From assembly GCA_003446015.1 (NCBI GenBank), contig DMBU01000013.1:5338-69337 (forward strand): 64,000 nt of DNA. Direction: 5' to 3'. Positions within the stretch are counted from its first letter, which is position 1; each line of letters begins with the position of its first letter. Of the stretch, positions 53,699 through 62,355 are shown piece by piece. The stretch comes from Bacteroidales bacterium (GTDB taxonomy: Bacteria; Bacteroidota; Bacteroidia; Bacteroidales; UBA12077). Both the position numbers and the translations under genes were made by a program. The notes beneath the pieces were generated by a model that saw only the letters and a program-made list of their open reading frames with translations, was not told where the DNA came from and did no database searches.

Positions 53699-53955
53699 AA
53701 ATCAATTTTAAGTTTAGAAGTTAAGTGGCATGTTCTATATCTTCCTACTTCAATTATTGCTATTTCTAGCTTAGCTTTTATTGCATAATTTTAAATTACA
53801 ACAAAGCTGTATCTGATAATGATCTGAATTATAGTTTTTATTTGCTAAGTATGATAAATGAAAACTCTTTTCAACAAGATTTTGTTAGGTTTACATAATA
53901 AAATGGTATAGTTTCATTTCGAAAATATTTATCTTTAACGGATAAAATACAAAGA

Positions 53956-55074
53956 ATGACCAAACTCAAAAATATTTCCAAAATTAGTAAGTGGTTCGAT
54001 GGATTAAAAGATCCTTTGCTTATTGCCGGCCCGTGCAGTGCAGAATCAGAGGCACAAATGATGCAAACAGCAAAAGAAATTGCTACATTGGGCAAAGTTA
54101 ATGTTTTTCGTTCAGGAATATGGAAACCACGAACCCGCCCGGGCAATTTTGAAGGTGTAGGTGAAGAGGGTTTGCAGTGGTTACAACAAGTTAAAAAAGA
54201 AACAGGACTGCTTACTGCAATTGAAGTGGCAAACGCCGAGCATGTTGATTTAGCAGTTAAATATGATATTGATATACTTTGGATTGGTGCAAGAACAACA
54301 TCTAATCCATTTTCTATTCAGGAGCTTGCAGATCATCTGAAAGGATATGACAAACCAATTTTAGTAAAAAATCCAATTAACCCTGATGTGAATCTTTGGG
54401 TTGGAGCATTGGAAAGATTTCATAAAGCAGGAATAAATAAACTGGCTGCTGTTCATCGGGGATTTTATCCTTTCGAAGCTACAGCTTTACGAAATATCCC
54501 AAAATGGGAAGTTGCCATTGAATTAAAAAGTATGTGTCACGATTTGCCAATCATTTGCGACCCGAGTCATATTTCTGGTGCTACTGAATTTATTCCTGAG
54601 ATCTCTCAAAAAGCACTTGACCTGAATATGGATGGTTTAATGATTGAAACACACTACAATCCTTCGGTTGCGTTAAGCGATATGAATCAGCAATTAACTC
54701 CGGCTCAGCTTGGAGATTTATTAGGGAACTTAATTTACAGAAGAACTACTACAAAAGATGCTGACTTTGCAAGTATGCTGGAAACATTGCGTAGTCAGAT
54801 TGATTCTATTGATCAGCAAATGCTTGAACTTCTTGCCCAAAGAATGAATGTTGTTGAAGAGATTGGGAAATATAAAAGTAAAAACGAAGTCACAATTCTT
54901 CAAATTCGTCGATGGGAAAAGATTATTGCAACAAGATTAAAGCTAGGTAAGAGTATGGGACTTTCTGAGGATTTTATAAAGAAATTACTTCAGCTTGTGC
55001 ATAAAGAATCAATTCAACGACAAACTGAAGTAATGAGTAAACTTGGTTTTTCTTCGAAAAAAAGGAATAACTAA
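53956..55074 (+). CDS. DAHP synthase-chorismate mutase fusion enzyme
   Basis: A bifunctional 372-residue enzyme of aromatic amino acid synthesis. Residues 1-270 form a type I-beta DAHP synthase barrel, with AGPCSAESEAQM near 23, KPRTRPGNFEGVG, and the conserved ICDPSHISG. The C-terminal 90 residues are an AroQ-type chorismate mutase (LRSQIDSIDQQMLELLAQRMNVVEEIGKYK). The fused mutase acts as regulatory domain in related proteins, sensing chorismate or prephenate. The order synthase-mutase is the common one in Bacteroidota. No other aro genes are linked. Confidence 0.93.
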   Translation: MTKLKNISKISKWFDGLKDPLLIAGPCSAESEAQMMQTAKEIATLGKVNVFRSGIWKPRTRPGNFEGVGEEGLQWLQQVKKETGLLTAIEVANAEHVDLAVKYDIDILWIGARTTSNPFSIQELADHLKGYDKPILVKNPINPDVNLWVGALERFHKAGINKLAAVHRGFYPFEATALRNIPKWEVAIELKSMCHDLPIICDPSHISGATEFIPEISQKALDLNMDGLMIETHYNPSVALSDMNQQLTPAQLGDLLGNLIYRRTTTKDADFASMLETLRSQIDSIDQQMLELLAQRMNVVEEIGKYKSKNEVTILQIRRWEKIIATRLKLGKSMGLSEDFIKKLLQLVHKESIQRQTEVMSKLGFSSKKRNN

Positions 55075-55088
55075 AAACTTTTATAAAG

Positions 55089-55343
55089 TTATTTAACCTC
55101 TTTTAGTGTGTAATCAAATCCTTCCATAATAGGGTTTGATAATATTTTATTACAAGCTTCGTTAATTCGTTCCATAGCTATTTCTTTACTTTTTGCCTCA
55201 ATTTCCAAGGTAATGTGCTTCCCAATTCGAACATTTGATACTTCGGCAAAACCAATGTTTTTCATGCTATGAGTAACTGCTTTTCCTTGTGGGTCGAGTA
55301 AAGCTTTTAGTGGCATTACGTTTATTTCTGCAATAAATTTCAT
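55089..55343 (-). CDS. purS: Phosphoribosylformylglycinamidine synthase subunit PurS
   Basis: An 84-residue protein with the PurS pattern (MKFIAEINVMPLKALLDPQG and IGKHITLEIEAKS). PurS dimers bridge the ligase PurL and the glutaminase PurQ in the three-subunit enzyme of purine synthesis. It is separated from purL and purQ here. In many Bacteroidota a single large PurL is used, so an isolated purS is notable. It ends opposite the DAHP synthase gene with 14 bases between stops. Confidence 0.88.
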   Translation of the reverse strand: MKFIAEINVMPLKALLDPQGKAVTHSMKNIGFAEVSNVRIGKHITLEIEAKSKEIAMERINEACNKILSNPIMEGFDYTLKEVK

Positions 55344-55387
55344 TTGTTTAAAATTTTAGATTTAATGGTATATCTTTTATTTAAGTA

Positions 55388-56137
55388 TTAATCAAAGTTA
55401 TAAATCCAATTGTTAATTGCTGATAATAAGATATATAATAAAATAATTAGAGGGATTGCTAATGTCTGCAATAATATCAATAAAATTACTGATAACACAA
55501 TAAATATATATCGAATCTTATTTCCTTTAAATCCAAAACTTTTTAGTTTTAACGAAAACATAGGTAATTCTGCAATCATTAACAGTGAAAATAAAATTGT
55601 TATGATGGCCAGGATGTAATGATTTTTAAGCAGACTTAATAATAAGTCATTAGTACTGATCAAACTAACTAAATAGAGCGAAACAAAGAATATGGCACTT
55701 GCAGGAACTGCCAAACCTATAAAATTCTCTGTTTGTCGTTCATCAACATTGAATTTAGCTAAACGCACACCAGAAATAATTGCAATAAAAAATGGGATAA
55801 GTAAAAACACAATTTGCAGTAAAGTTAAATGCTCAATGGGTGGCAAATGAACAGTTTTAAAGAGTGAAATTTTCATCATATGAAATATAATGATCGAAGG
55901 TGCAACTCCAAAACTTACAACATCAGAAAGAGAATCCAGTTCTTTACCAACAACAGAATATGCTTTTAATAATCGGGCAGACATTCCATCCATAAAATCA
56001 AAAATTGCTGCGATAAAGATCATATATACAGCAAATAGGATATAACCCTCAAAAGCTAAGGCAATTGAAATACATCCTGACAATAAATTCAAAGAAGTTA
56101 TGGTGTTTGGAATGTGTCTTTTTATTGAAACTGGCAT
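55388..56137 (-). CDS. pssA: CDP-diacylglycerol-serine O-phosphatidyltransferase
   Basis: An integral membrane enzyme of 249 residues from ATG 56137 (MPVSIKRHIPNTITSLNLLSG); an upstream ATG adds eight residues. The CDP-alcohol phosphotransferase motif is complete: DGMSARLLKAYSVVGKELDSLSD. It joins CDP-diacylglycerol and serine to phosphatidylserine, the substrate of Psd at 43407, so CdsA, PssA and Psd together make phosphatidylethanolamine. The C-terminal helices follow the common class II PssA layout. It lies 44 bases after purS on the same strand and may share its transcript. Confidence 0.93.
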   Translation of the reverse strand: MPVSIKRHIPNTITSLNLLSGCISIALAFEGYILFAVYMIFIAAIFDFMDGMSARLLKAYSVVGKELDSLSDVVSFGVAPSIIIFHMMKISLFKTVHLPPIEHLTLLQIVFLLIPFFIAIISGVRLAKFNVDERQTENFIGLAVPASAIFFVSLYLVSLISTNDLLLSLLKNHYILAIITILFSLLMIAELPMFSLKLKSFGFKGNKIRYIFIVLSVILLILLQTLAIPLIILLYILLSAINNWIYNFD

Positions 56138-56272
56138 ATTTCTTTTTCTTAGGTATAACAATATTTTTCACAAAAATAAGTTAAAAATTATAGTTTGATA
56201 AATATTTTATTAATTACTAAGTTTATCGACTGAAAATAATTTGAATAAGATCAAAATAATAGTATTAAATTC

Positions 56273-56316
56273 GGGCTAAAGCCCCAAAAATAAAGGAGTT
56301 AGATCAACCCTGATCT
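56273..56316. repeat. Two short hairpins in the gap before the PorV/PorQ-like gene
   Basis: GGGCT-AA-AGCCC (56273-56284) and AGATCA-ACCC-TGATCT (56301-56316) are adjacent stem-loops in an otherwise AT-rich intergenic region. They look like a dispersed repeat, possibly transcribed, but no gene or T-run terminator follows. Confidence 0.45.
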
Positions 56317-56379
56317 TATGGTAGGGGTTAAAATAAAAAATAATAAAGAACTTTAGTTCTGAATTTCTAATAAATTATA

Positions 56380-57447
56380 ATGAGGCAAAGGATATTAATA
56401 CCTGTTTTATTTCTTTTTACTAATCTTGCTTTTGGCCAAACAGCGAAGTATAGTAACGAGTTTTTGTCGATTGGTGTTGGTGCAAGATCTTTAAGTATGT
56501 CTAACGCCTCGGTTGCAAATACGATGGATGTAACTTCAGGATACTGGAATCCTGCTGGTCTCACTTCACTACAAAACAATTTTGATGCAGGCATAATGCA
56601 TGCTGAATATTTTGCTGGTATAGCCAAATATGATTATTTGGGTGGTGCAATGGCTCTTGATACCAATAGTTATTTAGGAGCTACGATAATTCGATTTGGA
56701 GTTGATGATATTCCCAATACCACTGACCTGATTGATAGCGACGGGAATATTGATTATGACAGAATCACCCGATTTTCTGCTGCTGATTATGCTCTCCTGA
56801 TAAGTTATGCGCGAAAAACCTCAATTCCTAATTTATCGTATGGGGCCAATGCAAAAATTATATATCGAAATATAGGAAAATTTGCTCATGCCTGGGGATT
56901 TGGTTTGGATTTAGGATTGCAATATAAATTGGATGACTGGAAATTTGGCCTTTTGGCTCGTGATATTACTTCTACATTTAATGCATGGACTTTTAATGAA
57001 GATGAACTGATTATTGAGGTTCAGGATTCAATTTATAATTTTGCTCCTGAAAATTCACTTGAACTCACATTGCCAAAATTGCTGCTTGGTGTTGCCAGGG
57101 ATTTTCCAATTTACAATAAATTCAGGGGATTAGTTGAGCTTGATTTGGATTTTACTTTTGATGGACAACGTCATGTGTTAATTGAAGGCGATCCTATAAG
57201 CATTGATCCTCATTTAGGAATAGAAATTAATTATAATCAACTGGCATTTGTGAGATTCGGAGTGGGAAATTTTCAACGTATTGAAGAATTTGAAAACAAA
57301 GAATCAATGACTTTTCAACCCAATTTCGGAATAGGTATTCAGTTTAAAGGCATAAGTATAGATTATGCTTTAACTGATATTGGAGATCAGTCGCTAGCCT
57401 TATATTCCAATGTATTCTCATTAAGATATTCCTTTGATAGAAAGTAG
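56380..57447 (+). CDS. PorV/PorQ family outer membrane beta-barrel protein
   Basis: A 355-residue outer membrane protein with signal peptide (MRQRILIPVLFLFTNLAFGQ). It is a FadL-like barrel of the type used in type IX secretion: the start SNEFLSIGVGARSLSMSNASVANTMDVTSGYWNPAGL is the PorV/PorQ signature (GARSLSMG-like and WNPAGL). PorV carries cargo to the T9SS attachment complex. I cannot tell whether this is PorV, PorQ or a paralogue. It fits the presence of T9SS cargo at 48430. Confidence 0.85.
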   Translation: MRQRILIPVLFLFTNLAFGQTAKYSNEFLSIGVGARSLSMSNASVANTMDVTSGYWNPAGLTSLQNNFDAGIMHAEYFAGIAKYDYLGGAMALDTNSYLGATIIRFGVDDIPNTTDLIDSDGNIDYDRITRFSAADYALLISYARKTSIPNLSYGANAKIIYRNIGKFAHAWGFGLDLGLQYKLDDWKFGLLARDITSTFNAWTFNEDELIIEVQDSIYNFAPENSLELTLPKLLLGVARDFPIYNKFRGLVELDLDFTFDGQRHVLIEGDPISIDPHLGIEINYNQLAFVRFGVGNFQRIEEFENKESMTFQPNFGIGIQFKGISIDYALTDIGDQSLALYSNVFSLRYSFDRK

Positions 57448-57629
57448 AATAAAAATTCCTTTGACAAAAAAAATCCTTACTTTTGTTTTATACTATTTCT
57501 ATTTTAAAAATTATTTTAAAATTAAAATTGTTAATGCCGATGTAATTTCAAAAGAGTATTTGGAATCTGAATAGATGAACAAATACGATAGTTTGAAATA
57601 CTATCGGTATAAATACAAAATAACCAATT

Positions 57630-58058
57630 ATGATTATTGCTGTAGATTTTGATGGAACAATCGTAGATCATGAATATCCTGAAATAGGTAAGCCTAAACT
57701 ATTTGCTTTTGACACCTTAAAGGCATTGCAAAACAAAGGACATCAATTAATATTATGGACTTACAGGGCAGGAAAGGAGCTGGAAGAAGCAGTTGAGTAT
57801 TGTCAAAAGAACGGCATAGAGTTTTACGCGATAAATAAAAATTACCCCGAAGAAATTTACGATGAAACGATAAGTCGTAAAATATATGCCGATGTTTATA
57901 TCGACGATAAAAATGCTGGAGGATTTTTAGACTGGAGTAAGATTTGGGAAATCTTAAATCCGGAACTTTTTAATGATGATGTAAAAGAACAAATGAAAAA
58001 TATACCGATATCAAAAAGGTCATTTTGGCAAAAAATTAAACGAAATTTTGGAGCATAA
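57630..58058 (+). CDS. HAD-superfamily hydrolase-like protein
   Basis: A small 142-residue HAD protein. The nucleophile motif is VDFDGTIVD at residues 4-12, a Thr motif in ILWTYR (about 47) and a DD motif in VYIDDKNAGG around 93-102. It has no cap domain. Related short HAD proteins in Bacteroidota have no known substrate. It is 12 bases before the glutaminyl-peptide cyclotransferase gene and probably co-transcribed with it. Confidence 0.85.
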   Translation: MIIAVDFDGTIVDHEYPEIGKPKLFAFDTLKALQNKGHQLILWTYRAGKELEEAVEYCQKNGIEFYAINKNYPEEIYDETISRKIYADVYIDDKNAGGFLDWSKIWEILNPELFNDDVKEQMKNIPISKRSFWQKIKRNFGA

Positions 58059-58069
58059 TAAGTTAAAAT

Positions 58070-59185
58070 ATGAAATCATCAAATTCATTCATGGTTAAGA
58101 TTATTGTTTTTTCAATTTTACTAACTCAATTAGCTTGTTCAAATCAAGAAAAAGCTGGTGAAAAACACGATTTAATTCCAAAACAAGAAAGCACCACAAA
58201 AAAGATTTCAGTAATTGAAATTAACTCTCCGAAAGCAGGAGAAATGTTCACTATTGGAGATCAAATCAACGTTAATATTGGAATACAAGAAGCAAATGTT
58301 ACTATTGATTCACTAATTGTTGAATCAGAAGGTTCTAAAATAGTTTTGGAAACTAGTAATTTAGTGTACATCTGGAATACTAAAAATTTAAAAACAGGAA
58401 CAAATCAGTTAAAAGTTTTTGCATATTCAGATGGAAATAAAATTGACAGTTATTATTTAAAACTTCGGTTTAAATCAGATATTAATCCTGAATTATACGA
58501 GTGTAAAATTGTAAATACTTATCCTCATGATAAGAGGGATTACACACAAGGCTTGTTTTATGAGTATGGTATTATGTACGAAGGAACCGGACAGCATGGA
58601 GAATCAAAGCTTAAAAAAGTTAATTTTGAAACAGGGAAAGTATTGGCAGAATTAAGTTTAGAAGCTAAATACTTTGGTGAAGGGATTACTCCATTTAGGG
58701 ATAAAATTATTCAGTTAACATGGAAATCTAAAACAGGATTTGTTTACGATAAAAGTACTTTTAAGCTTTTAACTACACTTAAATATTCAAATGAAGGATG
58801 GGGCATAACTGCCGATGATAAAAGGCTTATCATGAGTGATGGAACTCAAACAATACATTTTCTGGATCCTGAATATTTTAACGAAACAGGTAAAATTGAA
58901 GTATATGATAATAATGGTCCGGTTGATAATTTAAACGAACTGGAATATATTGATGGCTTAGTTTATGCAAATGTTTACCAAACAGAAGAAATAATCGTTT
59001 TTAATCCTGAGAATGGTAAAGTTTTAAAAAAAATAGATTGCAGAAAAATAATTCCAAATGGTTATCAAGATGAAGATGACAACGTTTTAAATGGTATTGC
59101 TTACGATAAAGACAACGACCGTTATTTTATAACGGGCAAACGCTGGACAAGCTTATTTGAAGTAAAATTTGTAAAAATTCAATAA
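58070..59185 (+). CDS. Glutaminyl-peptide cyclotransferase lipoprotein
   Basis: A 371-residue lipoprotein (lipobox LTQLAC, cysteine 23). An Ig-like domain (about 48-135) is followed by a five-bladed beta-propeller glutamine cyclotransferase: the pattern VNTYPHDKRDYTQGLFYEYGIMYEGTGQHGES is typical, as are the later NELEYIDGLVYANVYQTEEI and NGIAYD. The enzyme turns N-terminal Gln of proteins into pyroglutamate. In Bacteroidota with T9SS, many secreted proteins have an N-terminal Gln after signal cleavage, so this enzyme fits a surface maturation role. Confidence 0.92.
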   Translation: MKSSNSFMVKIIVFSILLTQLACSNQEKAGEKHDLIPKQESTTKKISVIEINSPKAGEMFTIGDQINVNIGIQEANVTIDSLIVESEGSKIVLETSNLVYIWNTKNLKTGTNQLKVFAYSDGNKIDSYYLKLRFKSDINPELYECKIVNTYPHDKRDYTQGLFYEYGIMYEGTGQHGESKLKKVNFETGKVLAELSLEAKYFGEGITPFRDKIIQLTWKSKTGFVYDKSTFKLLTTLKYSNEGWGITADDKRLIMSDGTQTIHFLDPEYFNETGKIEVYDNNGPVDNLNELEYIDGLVYANVYQTEEIIVFNPENGKVLKKIDCRKIIPNGYQDEDDNVLNGIAYDKDNDRYFITGKRWTSLFEVKFVKIQ

Positions 59186-59190
59186 CATTT

Positions 59191-59271
59191 CTTAGTGAGA
59201 CTTTGTGCCTCCTTTGTGTTCCGATTTTAATCGGTACTTTGTGGTTTAATATTTAAGTTTCACCACAAAGT
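59191..59271. repeat. Left part of an interspersed inverted repeat split by the IS
   Basis: The minus-strand sequence AACCACAAAGTA, then a CCGATTAAAATCGG hairpin, then ACACAAAGGAGGCACAAAGT (59200-59247 reversed) is an inverted partner of ACCACAAAGT at 59262-59271, which continues after the IS as ATACACAAAGAAGGCACGAAG. The two arms form a large hairpin-like repeat. ACTTTGTGGT (59237-59246) pairs with ACCACAAAGT (59262-59271). Confidence 0.7.
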
Positions 59272-59319
59272 AGCCGTTAGATTTGTTTATTGTAATTTTT
59301 TATATTTTTATTTTGAATA

Positions 59320-59470
59320 TGAGACTCCCGTATGTTGCGTTAACTTTAACAAAGTTAAAGGTTTTTAAACCTAGTTTGTGTATTAAGAACAACATACGAT
59401 TGAGTTAAAGCCAGAGAGTATTTAGGGAAAAACCCATTATTACGGTTTTAGCCACTCAACATGGAGCCTC
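59320..59470 (+). ncRNA. Putative bridge RNA of the IS110 element
   Basis: Boundaries are approximate. A perfect 9-bp stem, CGTATGTTG (59329-59337) with CAACATACG (59390-59398), encloses a target loop with an internal hairpin (59359-59372). A second stem, TTGAGT/ACTCAA (59400-59405 with 59454-59459), extended by TAAA/TTTA around a bulge, encloses a donor loop with a GGG-AAAAA-CCC hairpin (59425-59435). The loops hold guides: ACAAAGT (59349-59355) equals the left flank, TTTGTGTAT (59375-59383) complements the right flank, AGAGTA (59415-59420) equals the element's right end, and ACGGTT (59442-59447) pairs with its left end. Caveat: ACAAAGT overlaps a strong local hairpin (59340-59358). Confidence 0.7.
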
Positions 59471-59485
59471 AAAATACAAAATGTT

Positions 59486-60481
59486 ATGAAACAAATTTAT
59501 GGAATTGATTTATCAAAAGAAAAATTTGATGTTTGTTTTCTAAATGAAAAAAAGGAACTGATTTATTTAGAAATTAAAAACAAGTATTCTCCAATTTGTA
59601 AGTTTTTATCAAAGCTTAAGCAAAATAGTATTTTATGTATAGAACATACAGGTGTTTATGGTTATCTTTTAATGTTTCTAGCAAATAGTTTTAATGTTCA
59701 AATATGTGCTATCCCTGGCTATGAAATAAAGCATAGTTTAGGTTTACAAAAAGGAAAAAGCGATTCTATTGATGCTTCAAGAATTCGAGAGTATGGTGAA
59801 CGGTTCTATGATAAGTTACAAAAGACTACGTTTTACTCAGAAGAAATGAATGAATTAAAAGAATTACATTCATTGCGAAAATTACTTGTTAAACAGCACA
59901 AAATGCTGGAAACAAGCATGAAAGAAAAAGATAAGCAGCCGTTTTGTTCACTTATGGTTAACAAAATTGCGGAAACAACTTTAGAAACATTAAATAAGCA
60001 GATTGAAGAAATAGAAAATCAAATTCAAGAGATAATAACATCAAATGAAGAGTTTAAAGCAAATAGTTGTTTGATCCAAAGTATAAAAGGTATTGGTCCG
60101 GTAACAACCAATGAATTAATTATAAAAACACATAATTTTCAAAAAATACAAACAGCCAAAAAAGGAGCATCATTTGCTGGCATATGTCCTTTCCCAGATA
60201 AGAGTGGGAAAATGGTCAAAAAATCTAAAGTGAGCAAAATGAGTGATAAATCGCTTAAAACATTATTGTTTTTATGTGCTTCTAATGCTATACAACACAA
60301 TAAAGATATGAAGCATTACTATGAAAAAAAATTAGCAGAAGGTAAACCTAAATACCTTGCTTTAAATAATGTAGCAAATAAATTAATAAAAACAGTATAC
60401 GCTATACTTGAGTCCAGACAAATGTATGATCCATTTTACATTTGTCCAGATCCAAGAAAAACTGATAAAAAAGTAGCTTAA
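59486..60481 (+). CDS. IS110-family transposase (bridge RNA-guided recombinase)
   Basis: A 331-residue recombinase. The N-terminal RuvC-like domain has the DEDD set: D8 (YGIDLS), E53 (CIEHTG), D93 and D96 (KSDSIDAS), with the same spacing as in IS621. The C-terminal Transposase_20 domain has the likely nucleophile S229 in GASFAGICPFP, after IKGIGPVT. A coiled coil (about 165-185) joins the two. IS110 enzymes use a bridge RNA from the element's own left end to pair donor and target DNA. Size and all key residues are intact. The Lys-rich composition is like the rest of the genome. Confidence 0.95.
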   Translation: MKQIYGIDLSKEKFDVCFLNEKKELIYLEIKNKYSPICKFLSKLKQNSILCIEHTGVYGYLLMFLANSFNVQICAIPGYEIKHSLGLQKGKSDSIDASRIREYGERFYDKLQKTTFYSEEMNELKELHSLRKLLVKQHKMLETSMKEKDKQPFCSLMVNKIAETTLETLNKQIEEIENQIQEIITSNEEFKANSCLIQSIKGIGPVTTNELIIKTHNFQKIQTAKKGASFAGICPFPDKSGKMVKKSKVSKMSDKSLKTLLFLCASNAIQHNKDMKHYYEKKLAEGKPKYLALNNVANKLIKTVYAILESRQMYDPFYICPDPRKTDKKVA

Positions 60482-60501
60482 AAATTTGTTTTTATCAGAG
60501 T

Positions 60502-60536
60502 ATACACAAAGAAGGCACGAAGTTACCAAAGTTAAA
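60502..60536. repeat. Right part of the split interspersed repeat
   Basis: ATACACAAAGAAGGCACGAAG continues the arm left at 59271, and is the inverted partner of 59200-59222 (ACTTTGTGCCTCC and CTTTGTGT). The right-target guide of the bridge RNA is complementary to its first nine bases (60502-60510). Confidence 0.7.
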
Positions 60537-60548
60537 TATGAGATCCGA

Positions 60549-61856
60549 TTATTCTAAATCAAAATTGGTATCATATGCAGTAAATTCGATTTTACATGCA
60601 GGATTTTCAGAAGTTTGGCCTTCGAAAGATTTTTTACTATCTTCAAAATCCATGATTTTAATTTTTACCCTGTTTTTAGGGAAGTCAACATTTCCGTAAG
60701 TGGTTTTAAAATTAATACTGAATTCTATTGAAGGATCAAGTGGTAGTTTAATCGAACCATATTTAAAATCTCCTTTGAAGCTTTTAAAACCCTGTTTTAC
60801 AGATTCAATATTCATGTCTAGTTCGTATGCGCTTACTATGCTAATAGAATTTGTTATGGTTTTAAAACTAATATTGTCATATTTTGATTCTTTACATGAA
60901 AAATCGTCAACCACCACTGCATAAATTTTAGTTTCGTATAAGGATTCACATTTTATGGAGTTAATATTTTGAGCACTAAATGTGGAATACTTTGATGTAT
61001 ATTCTAATTCCTTTACATTTTTAGCATAAATATCCGATTCATAAACATCCATTTTTATGACCTGTGTATTACTTTCAATATTAAAATCTGAATACTTAGC
61101 CTGGCCTGTAATTCCTTGTATTAAGTTTTGTATTTTAAAGTCATCTTCGTAGGATCCTAAGGCAATCATTCCTACAGTTCCTATATTGAATTTAGAGTAT
61201 TTTGTATTTGTACTAAAGGTATTTATTTCTTTAATCTCCAACTCACACTCATATACATCAAATTTTGCAGTTTCTCCTTTTACTAGTTGAGCAGAACTGT
61301 ATTTCATGTTAAAGTTCCCTCTCTTAAAACCAGCAAGAGTTAAATCAACTTCGTATAAATTAAAATCTAATGCACCGGTTAAGTTAGCAATATCAATGTT
61401 ATTGTATTTACTTTTTAAATTAAATGCAACACTTTCTGGTATCCAAAGGGTGTACGATGCTTTGTATTTATCTACACGAATCGTGTTGCCATTAACCAGT
61501 GTAATTTTTTTAAATGGTCCTATTACAAATGTATTTTTGGCTATATCGGTTTTAATTGTTAATGAATTTTCCGATTCAGATATTTCAGGATTTTTAAATG
61601 CATCAATAAGTTTTTTCTGATCTTCAGAACTTCCTCCGTTAATTATTATCTCTCCGGTTAATTTTACCTCATTCTTATCCCAGGTGTTTATTTTTAAATC
61701 AGTTTCATAACAAGAAAAAGAAAATTCACCCGTTTTATTTAGCTTAAAAGTCTTTTCAAACTTATCCTTAATATCTTCAGCGAAACAATTATTTATACCC
61801 GTTAAAATAAAAAGCGATATAAGAGCTATTTTAGATATTTGTTTTAGTGTTTTCAT
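60549..61856 (-). CDS. Exported DUF4097-like beta-repeat protein, ECF operon
   Basis: A 435-residue exported protein from ATG 61856 (MKTLKQISKIALISLFILTGINNCFA); a start six codons earlier is possible. The long mature part is beta-helical with many alternating strands (NFNMKYSSAQLVKGETAKFDVYECELEIKEINTFSTNTKYSKFNIG and several similar units ending in a KY or YE pair). It matches the adhesin-like DUF4097 type often found with ECF sigma genes. The start overlaps the anti-sigma gene by 26 bases, so it is the third gene of that operon. Confidence 0.7.
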   Translation of the reverse strand: MKTLKQISKIALISLFILTGINNCFAEDIKDKFEKTFKLNKTGEFSFSCYETDLKINTWDKNEVKLTGEIIINGGSSEDQKKLIDAFKNPEISESENSLTIKTDIAKNTFVIGPFKKITLVNGNTIRVDKYKASYTLWIPESVAFNLKSKYNNIDIANLTGALDFNLYEVDLTLAGFKRGNFNMKYSSAQLVKGETAKFDVYECELEIKEINTFSTNTKYSKFNIGTVGMIALGSYEDDFKIQNLIQGITGQAKYSDFNIESNTQVIKMDVYESDIYAKNVKELEYTSKYSTFSAQNINSIKCESLYETKIYAVVVDDFSCKESKYDNISFKTITNSISIVSAYELDMNIESVKQGFKSFKGDFKYGSIKLPLDPSIEFSINFKTTYGNVDFPKNRVKIKIMDFEDSKKSFEGQTSENPACKIEFTAYDTNFDLE

Positions 61857-62355
61857 ATTTTTTATCTTTTTCAATTTCGTTTAACATACGATTTAGCATT
61901 CTAATCTTTTTTTGATATAAATCCATTAATGAATTTAACAATTTTGGATTTGGGCCATGTTTGTTAAGGTCGTCGGAATATTTGCTTATTAAAGTGTCAA
62001 TATATTCTAAATCTTTAAAACTCGTAATAAGTTGATCTTTATCGTAATCAGACTCTTCAATAAGTGTGTAAAAGGATTGAATCTGGTTCTGGAATTGGGC
62101 CTCCTGTTTCGCCAGGGTTGGGTCGATTTTGGCTAAAATTAATTGTTGATTATTCTGTAAAGATGTTACTTGATAGCCTATAAAAGAAATCGCAATAACC
62201 AGAATAACTGCTGCAGCAATTTTCATAGGAAGAAAACGAGTTCTTTCACTTTTCTTATTTATAGAATGAGAAATACCTGTCCACAAATAATCTTCGTCGG
62301 GTTTTTCAACATCAAGTTGATTCCTGTTTCTTCGAATGTATTCTTCAATATTCAT
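61831..62355 (-). CDS. Anti-sigma factor-like membrane protein
   Basis: A 174-residue protein with an acidic, cytoplasmic N-terminus (MNIEEYIRRNRNQLDVEKPDEDYLWTGI), one membrane helix (about 45-63: MKIAAAVILVIAISFIGYQV) and a periplasmic coiled segment. Position, topology and overlap with the sigma gene (11 bases) point to an anti-sigma factor. I see no zinc motif (HxxxCxxC), so it is of a non-zinc type. It is the second gene of the operon sigma/anti-sigma/DUF4097-like. Confidence 0.75.
   Translation of the reverse strand: MNIEEYIRRNRNQLDVEKPDEDYLWTGISHSINKKSERTRFLPMKIAAAVILVIAISFIGYQVTSLQNNQQLILAKIDPTLAKQEAQFQNQIQSFYTLIEESDYDKDQLITSFKDLEYIDTLISKYSDDLNKHGPNPKLLNSLMDLYQKKIRMLNRMLNEIEKDKKYENTKTNI

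Larger units (their letters stand above)
59272..60501 (+). mobile_element. IS110-family insertion sequence, about 1.23 kb
   Basis: The element was bounded by comparing its flanks with the unbroken arm of the repeat it entered. It carries a long left end of 214 bases, one transposase, and a short right end of 20 bases. It has no terminal inverted repeats, as usual for IS110. Left and right junctions share AGTA (CAAAGTA at the left, CAGAGTA at the right), so the core dinucleotide is within it, probably GT (59270-59271 and 60500-60501). The transposase frame is intact, so the element may be active. Confidence 0.8.

Noticed and set aside
57461..57571. A short open frame from TTG 57461 ending in VNADVISKEYLESE before the HAD gene
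   Set aside because: The last residues look protein-like, but the frame has no ATG, no clear ribosome site and only 36 residues. It may be a remnant of a lost gene or chance.
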